Assembly (NCBI RefSeq): GCF_000165425.1 | Contig: NW_001799133.1 | Coordinates: 483,845 to 547,844 of the forward strand | Direction: 5' to 3' | DNA from: Paramecium tetraurelia | Lineage: Eukaryota; Ciliophora; Oligohymenophorea; Peniculida; Parameciidae | Length of the DNA stretch: 64,000 nt | Shown: positions 1-12,226 of the stretch, piece after piece | Position numbering within the stretch: the stretch's first letter is position 1 | Layout of the letters: every line of letters begins with the position of its first letter | Notes under the pieces: generated by a model | Databases searched by the model: none | What the model was told of the DNA's origin: nothing | The model's input: the letters and a program-made list of their open reading frames with translations, nothing else | Program-made: the position numbers and the translations under genes

Positions 1-503
1 ATTCAATATTACTTGATTTTAAAAAATTTCCTTAGTGGCACAGATTTTATTTCCGATTGGAATATTTCGATTCATTTTATTATATTTTAATATATTTACA
101 AATATTAATTCTATCGTTACCACAATTGTACTAAAATTTTATGTTATTATTTACATTTCTTGTCTTTGACTAGTGATGATAATAGGGTTCTCATTAATTT
201 AAATTGATGACTCCAAAAGAAGGAGATATTTATAATTGATATGTGTAATGAACCATTGAAAAGAGATTGAGCAATAGAGGAAGTGAGTAATGAATAACAG
301 AAAGAATAATTAATTTTGTGAAGCATATTGAATGCAAAATAAATAGGGATATTAATTTGTATTATTATTAATTGAAATTACTTGATATTTTAGATTATCT
401 TCAATTAGTATTGATATCAATTGAATGATGTAGTGCATAGCTTAGTAGATATGATGTTTAGCGAGCCATATAACGTTTCAAATAAAATAAATATATTTTT
501 AAA
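1..503. other. Intergenic, no gene supported
   Basis: About 500 bp of AT-rich sequence before the first start codon. TGA codons interrupt all frames at short intervals and I see no conserved motif, tRNA-like cloverleaf or clear repeat. It probably holds the promoter of the histidine-kinase-like gene that follows, and possibly the end of a gene outside the window. Confidence 0.5.
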
Positions 504-2545
504 ATGATCAAGAAATTATCTTTAAACTTTATCTCCTCTGAACTTGAATACTCCTTTAAGAAATGGGTTATTGAACAGAATTAATTCATTTATGAGACCA
601 CTCTTGCCACAATATCAGTTTATCTTTTAATCAATCTAATCAATTACAATAACGATGTCATTTGCATCATTACAACTTCAATCAGTCTGTGTATTGAATT
701 GACGATACTTTTTTTCTATTAGAAATATCCTTTGTAAAGGGAATAAATTCAAAGTTTGAATCTCATCATCTACGCCATTACAATTGATATTTATATGATT
801 TAAAATCAAGCTCAAGATACCGTCACAGAAATGGGGATGCTGAAATACAGTATGCAATCTAATATTATAGAGAAGTATTGTATCTATAAGGGAATCGATT
901 TAGAAGCCAAACTTTGCTTTTTTTTCTCAGTTATGGAGTGGAGGTGTCAATCTCCGATTGGAATGTGGTTCCACAAATAGTTCATGGTTTGTTTAGACTC
1001 TTCGTCATTTTCTGTCGTTACTAGGTCGAAATGAAAAGAAGATAACATTATTTGGCATATAGATCTTAGATTTAATATGAAAATTTAATTGAAGAACAAT
1101 TGCCAACTTGGGTAGTCTTGATTAAACATGACAAGTAATAGGGTCAATTGAAGATCGACAAAATTAATAAAGTAATGAGAGAGACCTTTAACATAGTGTC
1201 TGATCAAAAATTCAGAGAGTTTCTGAGAGATTCAAATATCTTGCCTTTGGAAAGACAACCTAAGAAACAATTTAATTTCGAAGAGCTTTTGATGGAAGAC
1301 TTGCTTGTAAAATAGTAATCGAATCAAATTAAAAAATTTGAGGGCTGTTTTATAAACAATCAAAAAAAATGGTAATTTTAAATCACCAAAATCTACTTCA
1401 ATTCAATAGAACCAACAATATTACTGTTATTTATAGAATAAGGAGGCAACCAATATGAGTACTATAATCATCAGCTCAAGTGGAGAGATCAATAATTAGT
1501 CAATCACAGCAAACAATGTCTTAATTATATTAAAGATTAAATCAACATTCTCAAATTCATCAAGTTTCAATCAAATGCTGATTAATTGTTTCACCTAACC
1601 AATTAAATCTGCAATAGTTATATTCTATTCAACCAAAGTTTAAACATACATAATATTACTTAGATTACATACAATAAATTAAAATATAAAATCAATGAAT
1701 TTAAATTAAATGATTTAGTGAATCAATTGAAGGAGGATCTCAGATTTACTAATAACCAATTAAAATTGAATATCATCTTGAAAACAGATAGATCGAAAAT
1801 GATATCCATTATCTTAAGTATAACTGAGTTCATCAAAATCATGTTGGCCATCATAAACAACGATGAAAAACAATTGTATGACTGTCATCCTTCAGGACAT
1901 CCGATCTAGATCAAATTCAAAAGAATCTAAAACAAGCCTGGATACTTGAAGATTATTATGAAACATCAACTCCTCAAAATACCACTTTAGATTTAGGAGG
2001 CTTTGTCAAAAGCTTCTTCTTACACTGATCATAAGAAAAGGAATTGGGGTGTCAATCATTATTATGAGAACATTTAAAATTTAAGCGATCAGATTCATGA
2101 TTTGAATTTGAAAACTCAGAAAGTTACAAAGAGCCAAATATCCATCCAGGACCCTGATTCAACTTTATAACAACAACCCAAAGGAATAAATTTGAAAGGG
2201 AGTGCAGAGCCGTTTAGTACTTTAGGCTTGCCGTTAGCTTAATACTTGATCAGTTAAATAGGACCCAATAATCAAATCAGTTTTAAAGACATTTAATAAT
2301 AAAATATGGGGGATTCTTTGTCCTTTCGAAATTCAACTCCATAAACCAAGATCAGTTTTGTAATTTATGAAGATTTGAATGATTTTATATATCAATTGAA
2401 TGAGCAAGAACCCAACCCCTATTTAGACTGCTTTTGTTCAAATGAAGTCTAGCAATCAACTTTTAAGACATTCCATAGTTTATCTCCTTCACATAAACCA
2501 AAAAGAGGAAGCTTGTAATCATTAATAAATACTCAATTGAATTGA
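504..2545 (+). CDS. Degenerate membrane histidine-kinase-like protein (apparent frameshift)
   Basis: The N-terminus carries several hydrophobic stretches (for example ISVYLLINLI and CIELTILFF), so the protein is probably membrane-anchored. The C-terminal half resembles the HATPase domain of sensor histidine kinases. An N-box-like stretch (DRSKMISIILSITEF) lacks the usual asparagines, and GLPLAQYLISQIG stands where the G-box GLGL pattern is expected. Catalytic competence is therefore doubtful. The N-terminal frame (from 504) and the frame that runs from about 791 to the TGA at 2543-2545 differ by a frameshift near 790-820, where no GT...AG intron fits. It could be a pseudogene, an assembly error, or an unexcised short internal eliminated sequence. 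The next gene starts only 17 bp downstream on the same strand. Confidence 0.6.
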
Positions 2546-2562
2546 ATATAATTTAATTAATT

Positions 2563-3083
2563 ATGCTAAATTATTAGATTTTAATAGTATACTCAATAAT
2601 ATATTGTTCTTACTCAGTATAAATACCAATTGAAGAAGTGAGCATCACAACTTATAAAGAGTCCGGATTTAAATTGACTAATTCAAAAATCCTTATAAAT
2701 AGCAACGATAATATAAAAGGTTTGATTGATGATGATGATTTAAATTTTTTGCATTTAGAATTTCATGATGTTAAAGTGCAACAACCAAAGAAAAAAGTGG
2801 GAGGTATACTAGAATAGTTTTGGAATGATGCTAAGATGGTTCCAATCAAATTGAAAAATTCATTAGAATTTATGTTTATATTTGATTTAATAATTTTAGT
2901 GAAATAGACCTCAAAAAACCCAAAAATGCTTAAGTTCTGGTGAATGAATTAAATAACAATATTTGGTCAATTTTAATATACTTGAAAAATAGTTCGGATG
3001 TAATGGAGATTAAGTTTAAAATTCCATAGAACCATGATAATGAGTAGTTTGCAAAGCTGAGAGTACTTCTTGATTTTATTTGA
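2563..3083 (+). CDS. Small hypothetical protein with one 26-nt intron
   Basis: The open frame starts with a hydrophobic N-terminus (MLNYQILIVYSIIYCSYS) that could be a signal peptide or anchor. Removing a 26-nt GT...AG intron at 2874-2899 joins GLIDDDDLNFLHLEF... to LEFIEIDLKKPKNAQ and carries the frame to TGA at 3081. The body is acidic and lysine-rich with no family I recognise. It is 17 bp downstream of the histidine-kinase-like gene and convergent with CKS1. The start is uncertain because an upstream intron could exist. Confidence 0.6.
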
Positions 3084-3125
3084 AATAAGTATTATAATAA
3101 TTGTGCGCAATGGATAATAACTAAA

Positions 3126-3430
3126 TCAATAGGGGGCTGAGAACCCTTAAGGAGCCAAACCACTATTAGGATCTGTTCCTTTGGGTCTTCTGAAAAGTAA
3201 AATGTGTGGTTCAGGTCTATGACACTCATAATGAATCCAACCTCTGGATTGTTGAACGCCTAGATTTCTCCATTCCATTTCGCTCAAGAGTTTTCCTAGA
3301 GTTATTGATCTTTCGTGTTACCTTTGGTGATCTTTTTGAAAATATGCTTGGGGAGGATTACATGTCTGTATTCGTAGTAATCATCTTGATATTTGTCCGA
3401 ATATTCGATATCTTCTGGATAGTGTGGCAT
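3126..3430 (-). CDS. CKS1: Cyclin-dependent kinase regulatory subunit (CKS1/Suc1)
   Basis: CKS proteins bind cyclin-dependent kinases and phospho-substrates and are needed for cell-cycle progression. The protein starts [14 protein letters not shown], followed by the family hallmark [10 protein letters not shown], then [15 protein letters not shown] and [13 protein letters not shown], the last being the strand-exchange region that ends CKS domains. A 26-nt intron (GTAACA...CTCTAG) interrupts the codon before the LLSEMEW block. Its removal restores the exact family alignment. At about 92 residues the length is typical. It lies 82 bp downstream of SURF1 on the same strand and is convergent with the preceding gene. 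Confidence 0.95.
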
Positions 3431-3512
3431 CAAATAGTAGTTAGATAAATTAAAATTTAAAATAATAACTGCTTATGTTTTGGAATTTGGTAATATTTTT
3501 AATGTTGATAAA

Positions 3513-4497
3513 TCACCTTCTAATGGCCAAAAGTGCTAGAGACATTATAGATGATAGGCCGAAAAATAATGAATAAGCTTAATGAGTTTACGGTGTTGGT
3601 AGAGGCTTATCGAAGTTGTCTTTGGTGGCTGGGATAGGATACAAATTGGCAGATTCTTCATCATACTCTTGCACCAATCTTTCAATATAGGCAGAAGAGC
3701 TATCGGTCTATATTAATATAGCATATTCTCATACCAAATTGAATGACCTGTATAGTCTAGACATGAACCATAAGTCTATGTAATTGTAAACACCCTCTCT
3801 TGGCCAATTTCGACGTCCTTTTAAGATGTCTTCCTCTTCTCCTCTTCTGACCATACCAACGAACTCAACAAAGGGCATTTAATAATCTTCTTCCATATTT
3901 AAAATATTTCTATTGAACCCTGTCAATTAATCATCATCTTCATTGTGTGGAACATTCTCATAAGTCTTAATGATATATGAAAGATCTATACAGTAGTACC
4001 AATGGGTTCTTGTCCCATTTGGATATCACTAATGTTGTCTTTTGGTACCCAGCCCAAATTAACCATCACTTAAGATTTAGTGGTTTGTTCTGGATCCTAT
4101 TCAGTATCATTAAATTGCAAGGCTGTTACAAAAGGAGCAAAGACAAGAAAACCATCTCTGCCTTCTCTTTCTCTTCTAACGAAAAATCTTTCATCCTATC
4201 ATAGTTATATCAATAGAGTACTCTGAAATATCCGTATAATTTGACTAATTTGTATTCCCAATCCCTAAGATTACGAGCCCAGGGATATCTATTTGCATTT
4301 AATCCATTTATTGTTACAGGTTTCCATTCAGTGATTTCATTTTCAACCTTTTCGTATAATTATTTCTATTGAGCACCTCTCCATTGATGCCATGCACATC
4401 CATAGGCTCCACCAAAGAAGACACCATAAGCCAATAATTTGATTATTCCATTACTTTGTCTTTGAGCAAAAGAGTTAAATACTTGTGTTGAAAGCAT
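3513..4497 (-). CDS. SURF1: SURF1-like cytochrome c oxidase assembly protein
   Basis: SURF1 proteins sit in the inner mitochondrial membrane and help insert haem a into cytochrome oxidase. Visible features are an N-terminal membrane segment (LAYGVFFGGAYGCAW), the block FFVRREREGRDGFLVFAPF, the family signature VMVNLGWVPK (usually VNRGWVP), and a C-terminal membrane helix (LFFGLSSIMSLALLAI). Three introns of 26, 26 and 27 nt, all GTA...AG, must be removed. Each removes an in-frame TGA and restores the family alignment. It is divergent from the B-box gene with only 29 bp between start codons, so they probably share a promoter region. Confidence 0.9.
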
Positions 4498-4526
4498 AAA
4501 AGATTGAAAATTAATATTTTAATAAA

Positions 4527-5950
4527 ATGATCAATCAAGTCTGTGATTATCATCCTGAACAAAGAATTACTATTTTGTGTTTATACAATTCATGTTCAGA
4601 GGATCGTCTAGGATGCTAGAAGTGTCTTCTCTCATTGCACAAGTCACACATCAAAAGTTGTGTTTTGATATCAGAAATCTAAAAGAAATAAAATTGCGTC
4701 GAATTATTTGCTAATACTCAAAATGAGTAATAAATTATCAAGTTTTCAGAGGATGAATTAGTTCATAAGGACAAACTCAATAAAATCACAACTCAATTGC
4801 AATAATCTTTAAAAGGTTGTTTAAACATATATTAGATATTTAGGATATCTAAAGCAAATCAAATTGGATCTTTTGGAGCAAGAATCCAAACAAAAAACAA
4901 TTTAAATGAAGCATAATAAAGAAATCTTAAATTCTTACTTCAATTCTTACGAGTTTGAGAAATTAAAGGAGTAATTAACCAAATTCAAAACTGGTTAATC
5001 AACAGAAGAACAAGTATGATTGTCCTGACTATTAGATAAATGATTTTATATCTCAAATAATAAAGGATAGACAAAATTTATAGAATGTTTGCCAGAATCA
5101 ATTAGTCCAGGGATCCAAACAGAATGGATTGACCTTAGAATTTAAGGATATGGTGGTGACAGAAGTCTGCAATTCATTGGAGTCTATCAAAAACTTTATG
5201 AGAAAGGATGATTGTAAATACTATATCAATATTTTAATAGCAATCTTTTTCTATAAATCCCAACTATCACAAGAAGAAGATGCCAATATCCAAGAGACTA
5301 TTAAGGGGAAATAGTTTATATTCAATGATTAAGATGAAGTGCAATTGATTTATGGATCATGCACACTCTCAAAAGGAATTTATGAATTCCAAATTGCTAT
5401 CGAATATCTACAAAGTGAGTAGTAGAAACAAGAGGAGTAATAGGAGGGACTGGCATCCATTGTGAATAATTCCCCTCAATTGTATAATCCTTACTCTTAA
5501 CATACTATTGGTGGACACATCAGCAATTCTGGGATATTTACACAATAGGAATATCAACACTTGCATAGAGTTTACATCGGAGTAGTGGAGGATTTGGTAA
5601 AGGATCAAATGGCCACCTATTCCATAATGTATCAGACACAGTAGTGTTGTGCTGTCGACATTGTGAGAGGAGCAGCCATCGGATCATTTCATATGAAACA
5701 ATAATTAGGCGAAAAGATAGAACCAATCTAGTCTTTGTTTCATAAAAATATGAAGAAGGGATTGGTTCTGGCATTCAAAATCAATTTAGATGAAAAGTAC
5801 TATTAGCTATTATAAAATATTAGCAAACTCATTTTGACAGATAGTGAAGGCAAAACTAGGTATGAAGGACAATTGTACACCATGACAGGAGACAATATTA
5901 AACCTTATATCTTAATTTACAAGAGCAATGTTAAAGTAACGATTAATTGA
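4527..5950 (+). CDS. B-box-type zinc-finger coiled-coil protein
   Basis: The first 60 residues hold a Cys/His array (CDYHPE...CLYNSC...GCQKCLLSLHKSHIKSC) that fits a B-box zinc-binding fold. The rest is a long lysine/glutamate/glutamine-rich coiled-coil region followed by an unrecognised C-terminal domain (residues roughly 230-450). Two introns were removed: one ending ATATTTAG near 4840, and one of 22 nt starting GTATGATTG near 5015. The B-box usually mediates protein interaction, but no specific partner can be named. It is divergent from SURF1 and followed 36 bp later by another coiled-coil gene on the same strand. Confidence 0.7.
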
Positions 5951-5986
5951 GTTTAAAAATATTTTTTATTTAATCGAGCATCTGAC

Positions 5987-7164
5987 ATGAATTTTGAAGA
6001 GGATAATCGAAGAAAGGAAATCTAAATATATGACAAACAGTGTAAGGTTTGGTATGAGTTCTTGAAGGAACAAGCCAACAAAATTAACAACTATTTGAAT
6101 GATACAAAAAGTGGATTAGATAGCTACAAGCTGAATTTGGAGGAGAGATTAAAAGAGCTTGATGAATAATATGACTCTCATTATGAAATCTTGGATTCAC
6201 TCCAAGAATAGATCTCTACTATTGAATATTATTAAGAAGTTTAAGAGGTATTCAATTTATTTATTGTACTCTAGTAAGAGATTGAAGCATACCAGAATGC
6301 CATCGATTCTGCTCAAGATGAGAAGGATAAGTATTCCAGAGAAACATTACAAAAGGAGAAAGAGGAATTGATAACTTTGATTTGTGAAATGAAACACAGT
6401 AAAATTGAAGATTGGCTTAAAACAATTAAGAAGGATCTTCCAGACGGCGATTTGAAGGATATTTTGAAGACTTGTTATCGTCTCTTTTATGGAGCTAAGA
6501 CATTTTCGTTGGAAGAATTCATTGAAAATGTTTTGTCAAAGGGAGAATCTAAAACAGAGGTTGAAGCTCCAGCAAATTGGATTAAAGTATCTTATTAAAC
6601 TATCAAAAGGAAAAAGGATTACAATAACAAGGGAATGAGAAACTTAAATTTAAGTTGTCTTCCTTCCTAGCCAAATTTGCTATATATAATAGACAAGAAT
6701 TAAACAAAGACAGTCGTTAAATGCTCAAACAATTACTTGATTCATAATCATAAAGATAGAAATAGACAGCAGAAATTAAATTCCTCGTATCATTATTAGA
6801 AAAAGTATTCTTATCAGTTTAAAAATAGTTTAACAATTGGGACAATGCTAGTTCTGAAAATGATAAACTTGAACAAAATATCAAAGAATTAGAGTAAACC
6901 TTAGAAGAAAAACAGAACTCGCCAGAGTATATTCAATAACAAAACCATCTCCATTTTCTTTAAAAAGAGCGAGAATTTACAAATGAAATGATAGAAAAAA
7001 TTACTAATGCTAGACAATCCTTAGAAGAACTGCTATCAAGTTTCTCAAAATATGAAGAATATCAATAATAACAAGTTGATGAAATGCAAAGGACTGTAGA
7101 ATTTAATTCCAGAAATGATGAATTAGAAGGTCTATACGTAAAGGAATAAATTGAATAAAAATGA
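5987..7164 (+). CDS. Coiled-coil hypothetical protein
   Basis: Two introns (27 nt at 6248-6274 and 23 nt at 6587-6609) connect exons into a frame ending at TGA 7162. The protein is highly charged with heptad-like patterns (DSLQEQISTIEYYQEVQE, LEQNIKELEQTLEEK), suggesting a long alpha-helical coiled coil interrupted by a short globular part around KDLPDGDLKDILKTCYRLFYG. No enzymatic motif is visible. It could be a cytoskeletal or basal-body-type structural protein, but nothing in the sequence proves that. Confidence 0.7.
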
Positions 7165-7539
7165 TTTAATTTATATCTTAAATAATAAACAAAATAAAAT
7201 AATATTATTTATATTTCTAATATTGTTAATAAGTTGTCTTTTTTAAAGATATTTATTAAAATATTTATTATTAATCTATTATAATTCTTTATTGAATTCT
7301 GAAAAAACAGTTACACAATAAGGTTGGTCTCCTCATTATTTTGGTTGATTTATGTAAAACCTTTAATGATAAATATATCTTCATTATAATTACTAAATGT
7401 TGTTAAATATAACGTAGGCTTCTTGAAATGGTAACGAATCTTGTATGGTTAGGTGGACATTTTTTAAATGATCAATTTTCAGCCAATCAAACCGGGCATA
7501 GTATAAAGCTTTGAAGACTTCAATTACTGAAATGCAAGA
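7165..7539. other. Intergenic, one doubtful minus ORF
   Basis: An AT-rich spacer of 375 bp. On the minus strand an ATG at 7458-7460 opens a frame beginning MSTQPYKIRYHFKKP that reads like protein for about 60 codons. It finds no TGA before running into the 3' end of the upstream gene, so I do not call it. The rest shows no motif. Confidence 0.4.
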
Positions 7540-9302
7540 ATGAGTATAGAATATAATTAAAAAGATTAATGTCGAGTGATTACGAATAGTATTATATTGT
7601 TTCTACCTGATAGGGAGTTCTACAATGTAAGCCAGGCAACTCTTACCCCAAGGTTGCAGGAGGCCTGTCGAAGGGAAGGCATTCATCCTAATGAATTATT
7701 TAAGAAGACGAGGGATTAAGTGGTGCAACTAATCAAGCAACGCGATACAGTGGGTGCATAAATTACAGAAGACATGGTGACGGAGATTGAGAAACATTTG
7801 GAAGATAAGCGAAAGAGAAGAATCAATATTGTCAGATCCTAAAGATAAAAAATACTATAGGAGGACAACAATGTTAGTAGGAATTCAAACCACATCTCCA
7901 ATTTAAACCTGTCGACTATGAGCTTTGCTGATAAACAATAAAAAATGCTTGAAAATATAAAAAGGAGATAGTAGATGGAAATTGAGAAAATGGTTGAATA
8001 GGAGTAACTTAAAGAGAGGAAGAGCCATATAGCACTTCAAAAAATGTTAAAATAGCAAGAGAAGGAGAAACAATACCAAGATGAATTACAAAGGAAACGC
8101 TAGTAAAATGAACAGTTACGATAAAAATAGGAAATGGAGAGAAAATTGAAGGAGTAAAGGGAAAAAGAATTGTTGGACTAAAAAGCAAAAGAGAATGATT
8201 TGAAAGAATAGAAACGTCGTTAGAAGGAACATGAAAATATGATGAAGTCAAAATGGGAAGCAGAATAGAGAGAATTGGACAGAAAGAAAAAATAGGAACA
8301 AATGCAAAGGGAAAATGAATAATTTTAAAATGAATAATAAAGATAATTAGAAATAAAAAAACAATAATTAGAATAAAAGGAGAAAAAGAGAATCTAAATG
8401 ATGGAAAGTAGAACTATTGAAAGAAAGACACAGGCTGAAAAAGAAAGAGCTGAATTAGAAAAGAAATTACAAATGGTTAAATAATATAATGAGAATCTGC
8501 TTGAAAAGAAGAGGAACGATTATAGTTTGAAAGAATAGCATGTAGAATAGAAGAGAAGAGAATTTGAAGAATATCTTGAGAAGGTCAGACTAGAGAAAGC
8601 GAGATAAGCAGAAGATAAATAAAAGTAAATCAATAAAATTATGGTAACATATATTTATTCTATTATTAACTAGTAAACTAATTAATAGAAAGAGGAAGAG
8701 AAAAGATAATAATATGAACAGAAATAATAGGAATATTAAAAGAAAAAAGAAGTTATGAATGAGCAACAAAGATAATAGATGGAAGATAAAATGAAAAAAT
8801 ATAGAGATAAGGAATATAAAATATAAATGATTTTATAAAAAAATGAACTTATGTAAGAATAACAAAAATATGATTTACAAAAGAAATTAGATAGAACATA
8901 ATAAAAATTATAAGTGCTTGACATAAAGAAAGAAGAAGATCAAAAATAAAGGTATTAAGTTTAGACTAATATAGAATAACTCTATAAATAATCAAAGATA
9001 TTGATAAATTTGATAATCTATCTAGGATGGAATAAATAAGCGAGCTGAGAAGGACGAAGCTTGAGATGAAGCTGTCTAAGGATGATGAAAGAACTGAAAT
9101 GGTGAGAAGAGAAAGAGAGAATTTGGCAAAACAAGCTGAAATCATTAGAAAGGAAGCAGAAGAAAAAAGATAATAATTTATCCAAGAATTTGAGAAGAAA
9201 AAGAAACTGTAAGTGATAACTCAAGACGGATAAAGAGACAAGCAGGTTTCAGTTAATAATAGATCCTAATCATCAGGAATTAACATGAGATAATAATAAT
9301 GA
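7540..9302 (+). CDS. Long glutamine/lysine/glutamate-rich coiled-coil protein
   Basis: The N-terminus has a short globular segment (FYNVSQATLTPRLQEACRREGIHPNELF). It is followed by more than 400 residues of nearly continuous charged helix dominated by K, E, Q and R, in which most Q codons are TAA or TAG. Two introns are needed, of 30 nt (GTAACATAT...AACTAG near 8643) and 23 nt (GTATTAAGT...ATATAG near 8951). The tail is MRQQQ followed by TGA. The make-up suggests a filamentous cytoskeletal or axonemal protein. No named family is certain. Confidence 0.75.
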
Positions 9303-9558
9303 AATCCTTCTTGAAAAAAAATTTTGATTATAAATAATTGCAAAATTTAGATTTGCACTTCGCTCATATCAGTGATCTTCAAAATTTAAATAAAACGGTA
9401 ATAATTGTTTTAAATGTCGTTTTCTTTTTCTCTCAATCTTGTTATAATTAGTAAAAATATTATAATTTATTTTGTCATTAAATCTTATAAGTAATAGAAA
9501 TTTCTAGATAAGTTTTGCATTCCTATGTGAATTAATCAACTTTGTATATTATTTCATG
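9299..9558 (+). CDS. Doubtful small ORF
   Basis: An ATG overlaps the stop codon of the upstream gene (ATGA at 9299-9302) and opens a frame beginning MKSFLKKNFDYKQLQNLDLHF that runs to TGA at 9556. A hydrophobic stretch (VIIVLNVVFFFSQS) lies where an intron-like GTAATAATT...AATTAG could also be read. Random frames of this size are common when TGA is the only stop, so this is weak. The remaining sequence to 9627 shows no gene. Confidence 0.25.
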
Positions 9559-9627
9559 AGAACAAATCAAATATTATAATTTAATTATGGTATAATAACT
9601 CTATTATGTAATTCAAATTTCTTAAAT

Positions 9628-10214
9628 TCATTATTGCGTAGACTATTTTTTCATAATCTCACTAAGAATTTAAGTTCGAGTTTTTTAAAGAATTGTCTCC
9701 ATTTAGGAGATAATGGTCTTTAACATTTGGCATTATTATAATTTGGCAATATCGTTAGACATCTTGAATTTAGTCATTCTCTTTTATGATTAGACATCTG
9801 TTTCTGTGTCTGACTTCTTGATTTTTTTTGATTTTCTAACAATTGATTTTTATTTTTTTTTTGGAGCTTCTTCTTCGTAATTAAATAATAAAACTGGTTC
9901 TTCTTGCAAATAACCATCAAAAGTATCATTTTTATCAATCTCAATATTAGAGCTTTAATCATACCCATAGTCTTGCTCTTCATTCTCTTAAATCTATACC
10001 TATTCCTCCAAAGCTTTCATAGATATTAATCAATACCCTCATCATTTTGATCTTCAAAGTCAATAGCATAGAAATTCATAAGTTTAAGATATTGGAAATT
10101 ATAAATAATATTGTGATTTTTTTCATTCAAATCTACGATAAATATTACAGTTAAACCTAAATAATTGGAATTCCAATTTAAAAATATACGTAGCATTTTA
10201 TGAACTATTTTCAT
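9628..10214 (-). CDS. Hypothetical acidic/basic protein
   Basis: The N-terminal part (VIFIVDLNEKNHNIIYNFQYLKL) may be a small globular domain. After one 23-nt intron (GTATTGATT...GAAAG) the protein becomes acidic (EEQVQIQENEEQDYGYD) and then strongly basic (KKKQKSIVRKSKKIKKSD), a pattern seen in nuclear proteins. It ends STQQ then TGA at 9628-9630. No family is recognised. It is divergent from the VPS8-like gene, with about 175 bp between starts. Confidence 0.6.
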
Positions 10215-10388
10215 TTCATTATAAACAATTAATATTCTAGTTATAGTGATCCACTCATAAAACTACATTTGAGAATAGTGATCCTCTTATGTAAGTAGAA
10301 ATACATTAATAGATCAATGATTATTTGAATATCAAAATGAGATAGGTTAATATATTATGAGTAAACTAGAATTAATAATATTAATATT

Positions 10389-12214
10389 ATGATATCAGAT
10401 GACATATATTGGGTACCTCAAGGAGTCAAGGTTGATTGCACAATCGACGATTTAATCCAACCCAAAGTGATAAATTTTGCTCCCTTCTAATTTGATTTTA
10501 ATCAAATAGCTAAACCAATAGAAGAGAAGAAGGAGAAAAATATTGAAGATGAAATTTTGGAATTATTGGGAATTACTGAAAAAGATTTGTTATTGGAATC
10601 AGCACTTTAAACTTATGATCATAAATTATACGTAGAGGAATTAATTTAAGAAGCTTTACAAGATAAATAACAATAAATACAATATTCACCATAACAAAAA
10701 TCTAACTCGTTTAACAGTTCATTTAAAACATTGTATGAACGATAATATTTGTCTTATGCAGACAGCACCTTTAATTTTGAAGAAGAAATTAACTTTAAAA
10801 CTCCAGATCTGGCCTCTTTAAAAATTTTAGTGGAATAGTATTGTAATGATAAAGAAGACCTTGAGGATTTGGAATAGTATTTGGCGAATAATCAATAAAG
10901 TAAAATAATTCACAAATTTTCCCAATTAAGAGGTTAAGCAAGATAATTGGTTTTCAATTATATAGATTTACAATAAAAAGATAATTAATTTATTGAGATT
11001 CTTTCCTAAAAGTTGAAAGAACTTTCTCTTATCAATTCAGTCAAGACAGAATATTTACTTGACTATTTTAATAAGGATTAATTGAGGAACATATTAGACA
11101 ATCAAATACCAATAGTGAGATTTAAAATACTATAAAGTCTAAAAAAAGATGATAAGTTGATGATTGAATATTTTGAGTTGATATGTTAATTGCATCCTGA
11201 TCAGGTTATAACAGAACTATAGAAGGGAGGTTATCCTTAAGATGAATGTCTAAAGCTGTGTAGATACTATGGTAATTTGAAAGGTTTAGCCTATTTATTG
11301 GAGAGAAGTGGATCAGTATTGGAGGCAATTAATTTATAATTCGACGTAATTGTAATATTAGATTATTTAGTTATTTATTTAAGGGTTAAAGTAATAATTG
11401 CAAAAGAATCCATAATTAATAGAAGGATAGAAGGATTTATATACTTATATTTCTGAGACCTTAGAACCTACTTTGAGTATTTGTAGAGCAAACACTAAAA
11501 GAAATGATGATGAGAGTGATGTATAATAATTAGAAATATTAAATAGAACAATTGGTTTTAGGTTTTAATTAGATTGACAAAATTAAGGTAAGAATTCTAC
11601 AAAATTCGATTCTTTCCTGCTTTAAGATGTTTTAACTCGCATTTTACAAGGTTGTTAGAAGAGGTTTTGGAGAAAACGAAAATCAAAAGTTTGCTTGAAG
11701 TAATGTGTAATAAATTTATTTATTGTAGAATTTAAATGAGACTATGAAATATTTTGAGTTCCAAGAACTGAAGTCAACATTTTCTTAACTTCTTTCGGGT
11801 TAACTATATGAATTAGCTATTTATGGTTAATCCACAATGCTTATAAAGCAAACCTGTAATAAGTATTTGAATTCTTTGTATAACTAATTGCAATCAGGAA
11901 TCTCAGTTGATATTTATTGCACTCATTGTTAGAAACTAATAGAAATGGCCTCTAAAGTATATATTGATTGCAAACATACATTTCACATTGAATGTTCTTC
12001 AGAACAACTTTGTAAGGCGTGCATAAATAACTTTGGAATTTTAATCAATAAGTTATTGACTCTATACACCAACAGGAAGAGTACAAGAATGCAAGTACCT
12101 ATCTAAACAGTTGAATCTAATCAACAAAAGGAGGAGGACATAAATTAAAGACAAAGTAAATTAAATAAATTAAGGGAGTTTGATTATTTAAGATAAACTA
12201 ATAAAGGGTATTGA
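10389..12214 (+). CDS. VPS8: VPS8-like vesicle-tethering protein, lacking the usual N-terminus
   Basis: VPS8 is a subunit of the CORVET tether in endosomal and lysosomal traffic. The helical repeat region shows HPDQVITELQKGG, DECLKLCRYYGNLKGLAYLLERSG and DLFIQGLKQQL, as in the VPS8 central domain. The C-terminus carries a RING-like Cys/His set (YCTHCQK...IDCKHTFHIECSSEQLCKAC). Introns of 25, 26 and 29 nt were removed near 11345, 11560 and 11700. At about 580 residues it is far shorter than typical VPS8 (over 1000) and has no N-terminal beta-propeller. Ciliates are known to carry expanded VPS8 families. The end is TGA 12212, or about 12301 if a last 23-nt intron is used. Confidence 0.7.
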
Positions 12215-12226
12215 TTTATAAATCAT

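Noticed and set aside
430..485. tRNA-like D-arm motif (TAGCTTAGTAGAT)
   Set aside because: No matching T-arm or acceptor stem can be folded at the right distance.
5408..5774. Minus-strand standard-code ORFs opposite the B-box gene
   Set aside because: They are shadows of a plus-strand gene supported by two introns and a continuous ciliate-code frame.
8009..9224. Several minus-strand ORFs with serine/phenylalanine-rich products
   Set aside because: They are reverse-strand images of the K/E/Q-rich coiled-coil gene at 7540-9302; low-complexity coding DNA gives open antisense frames.
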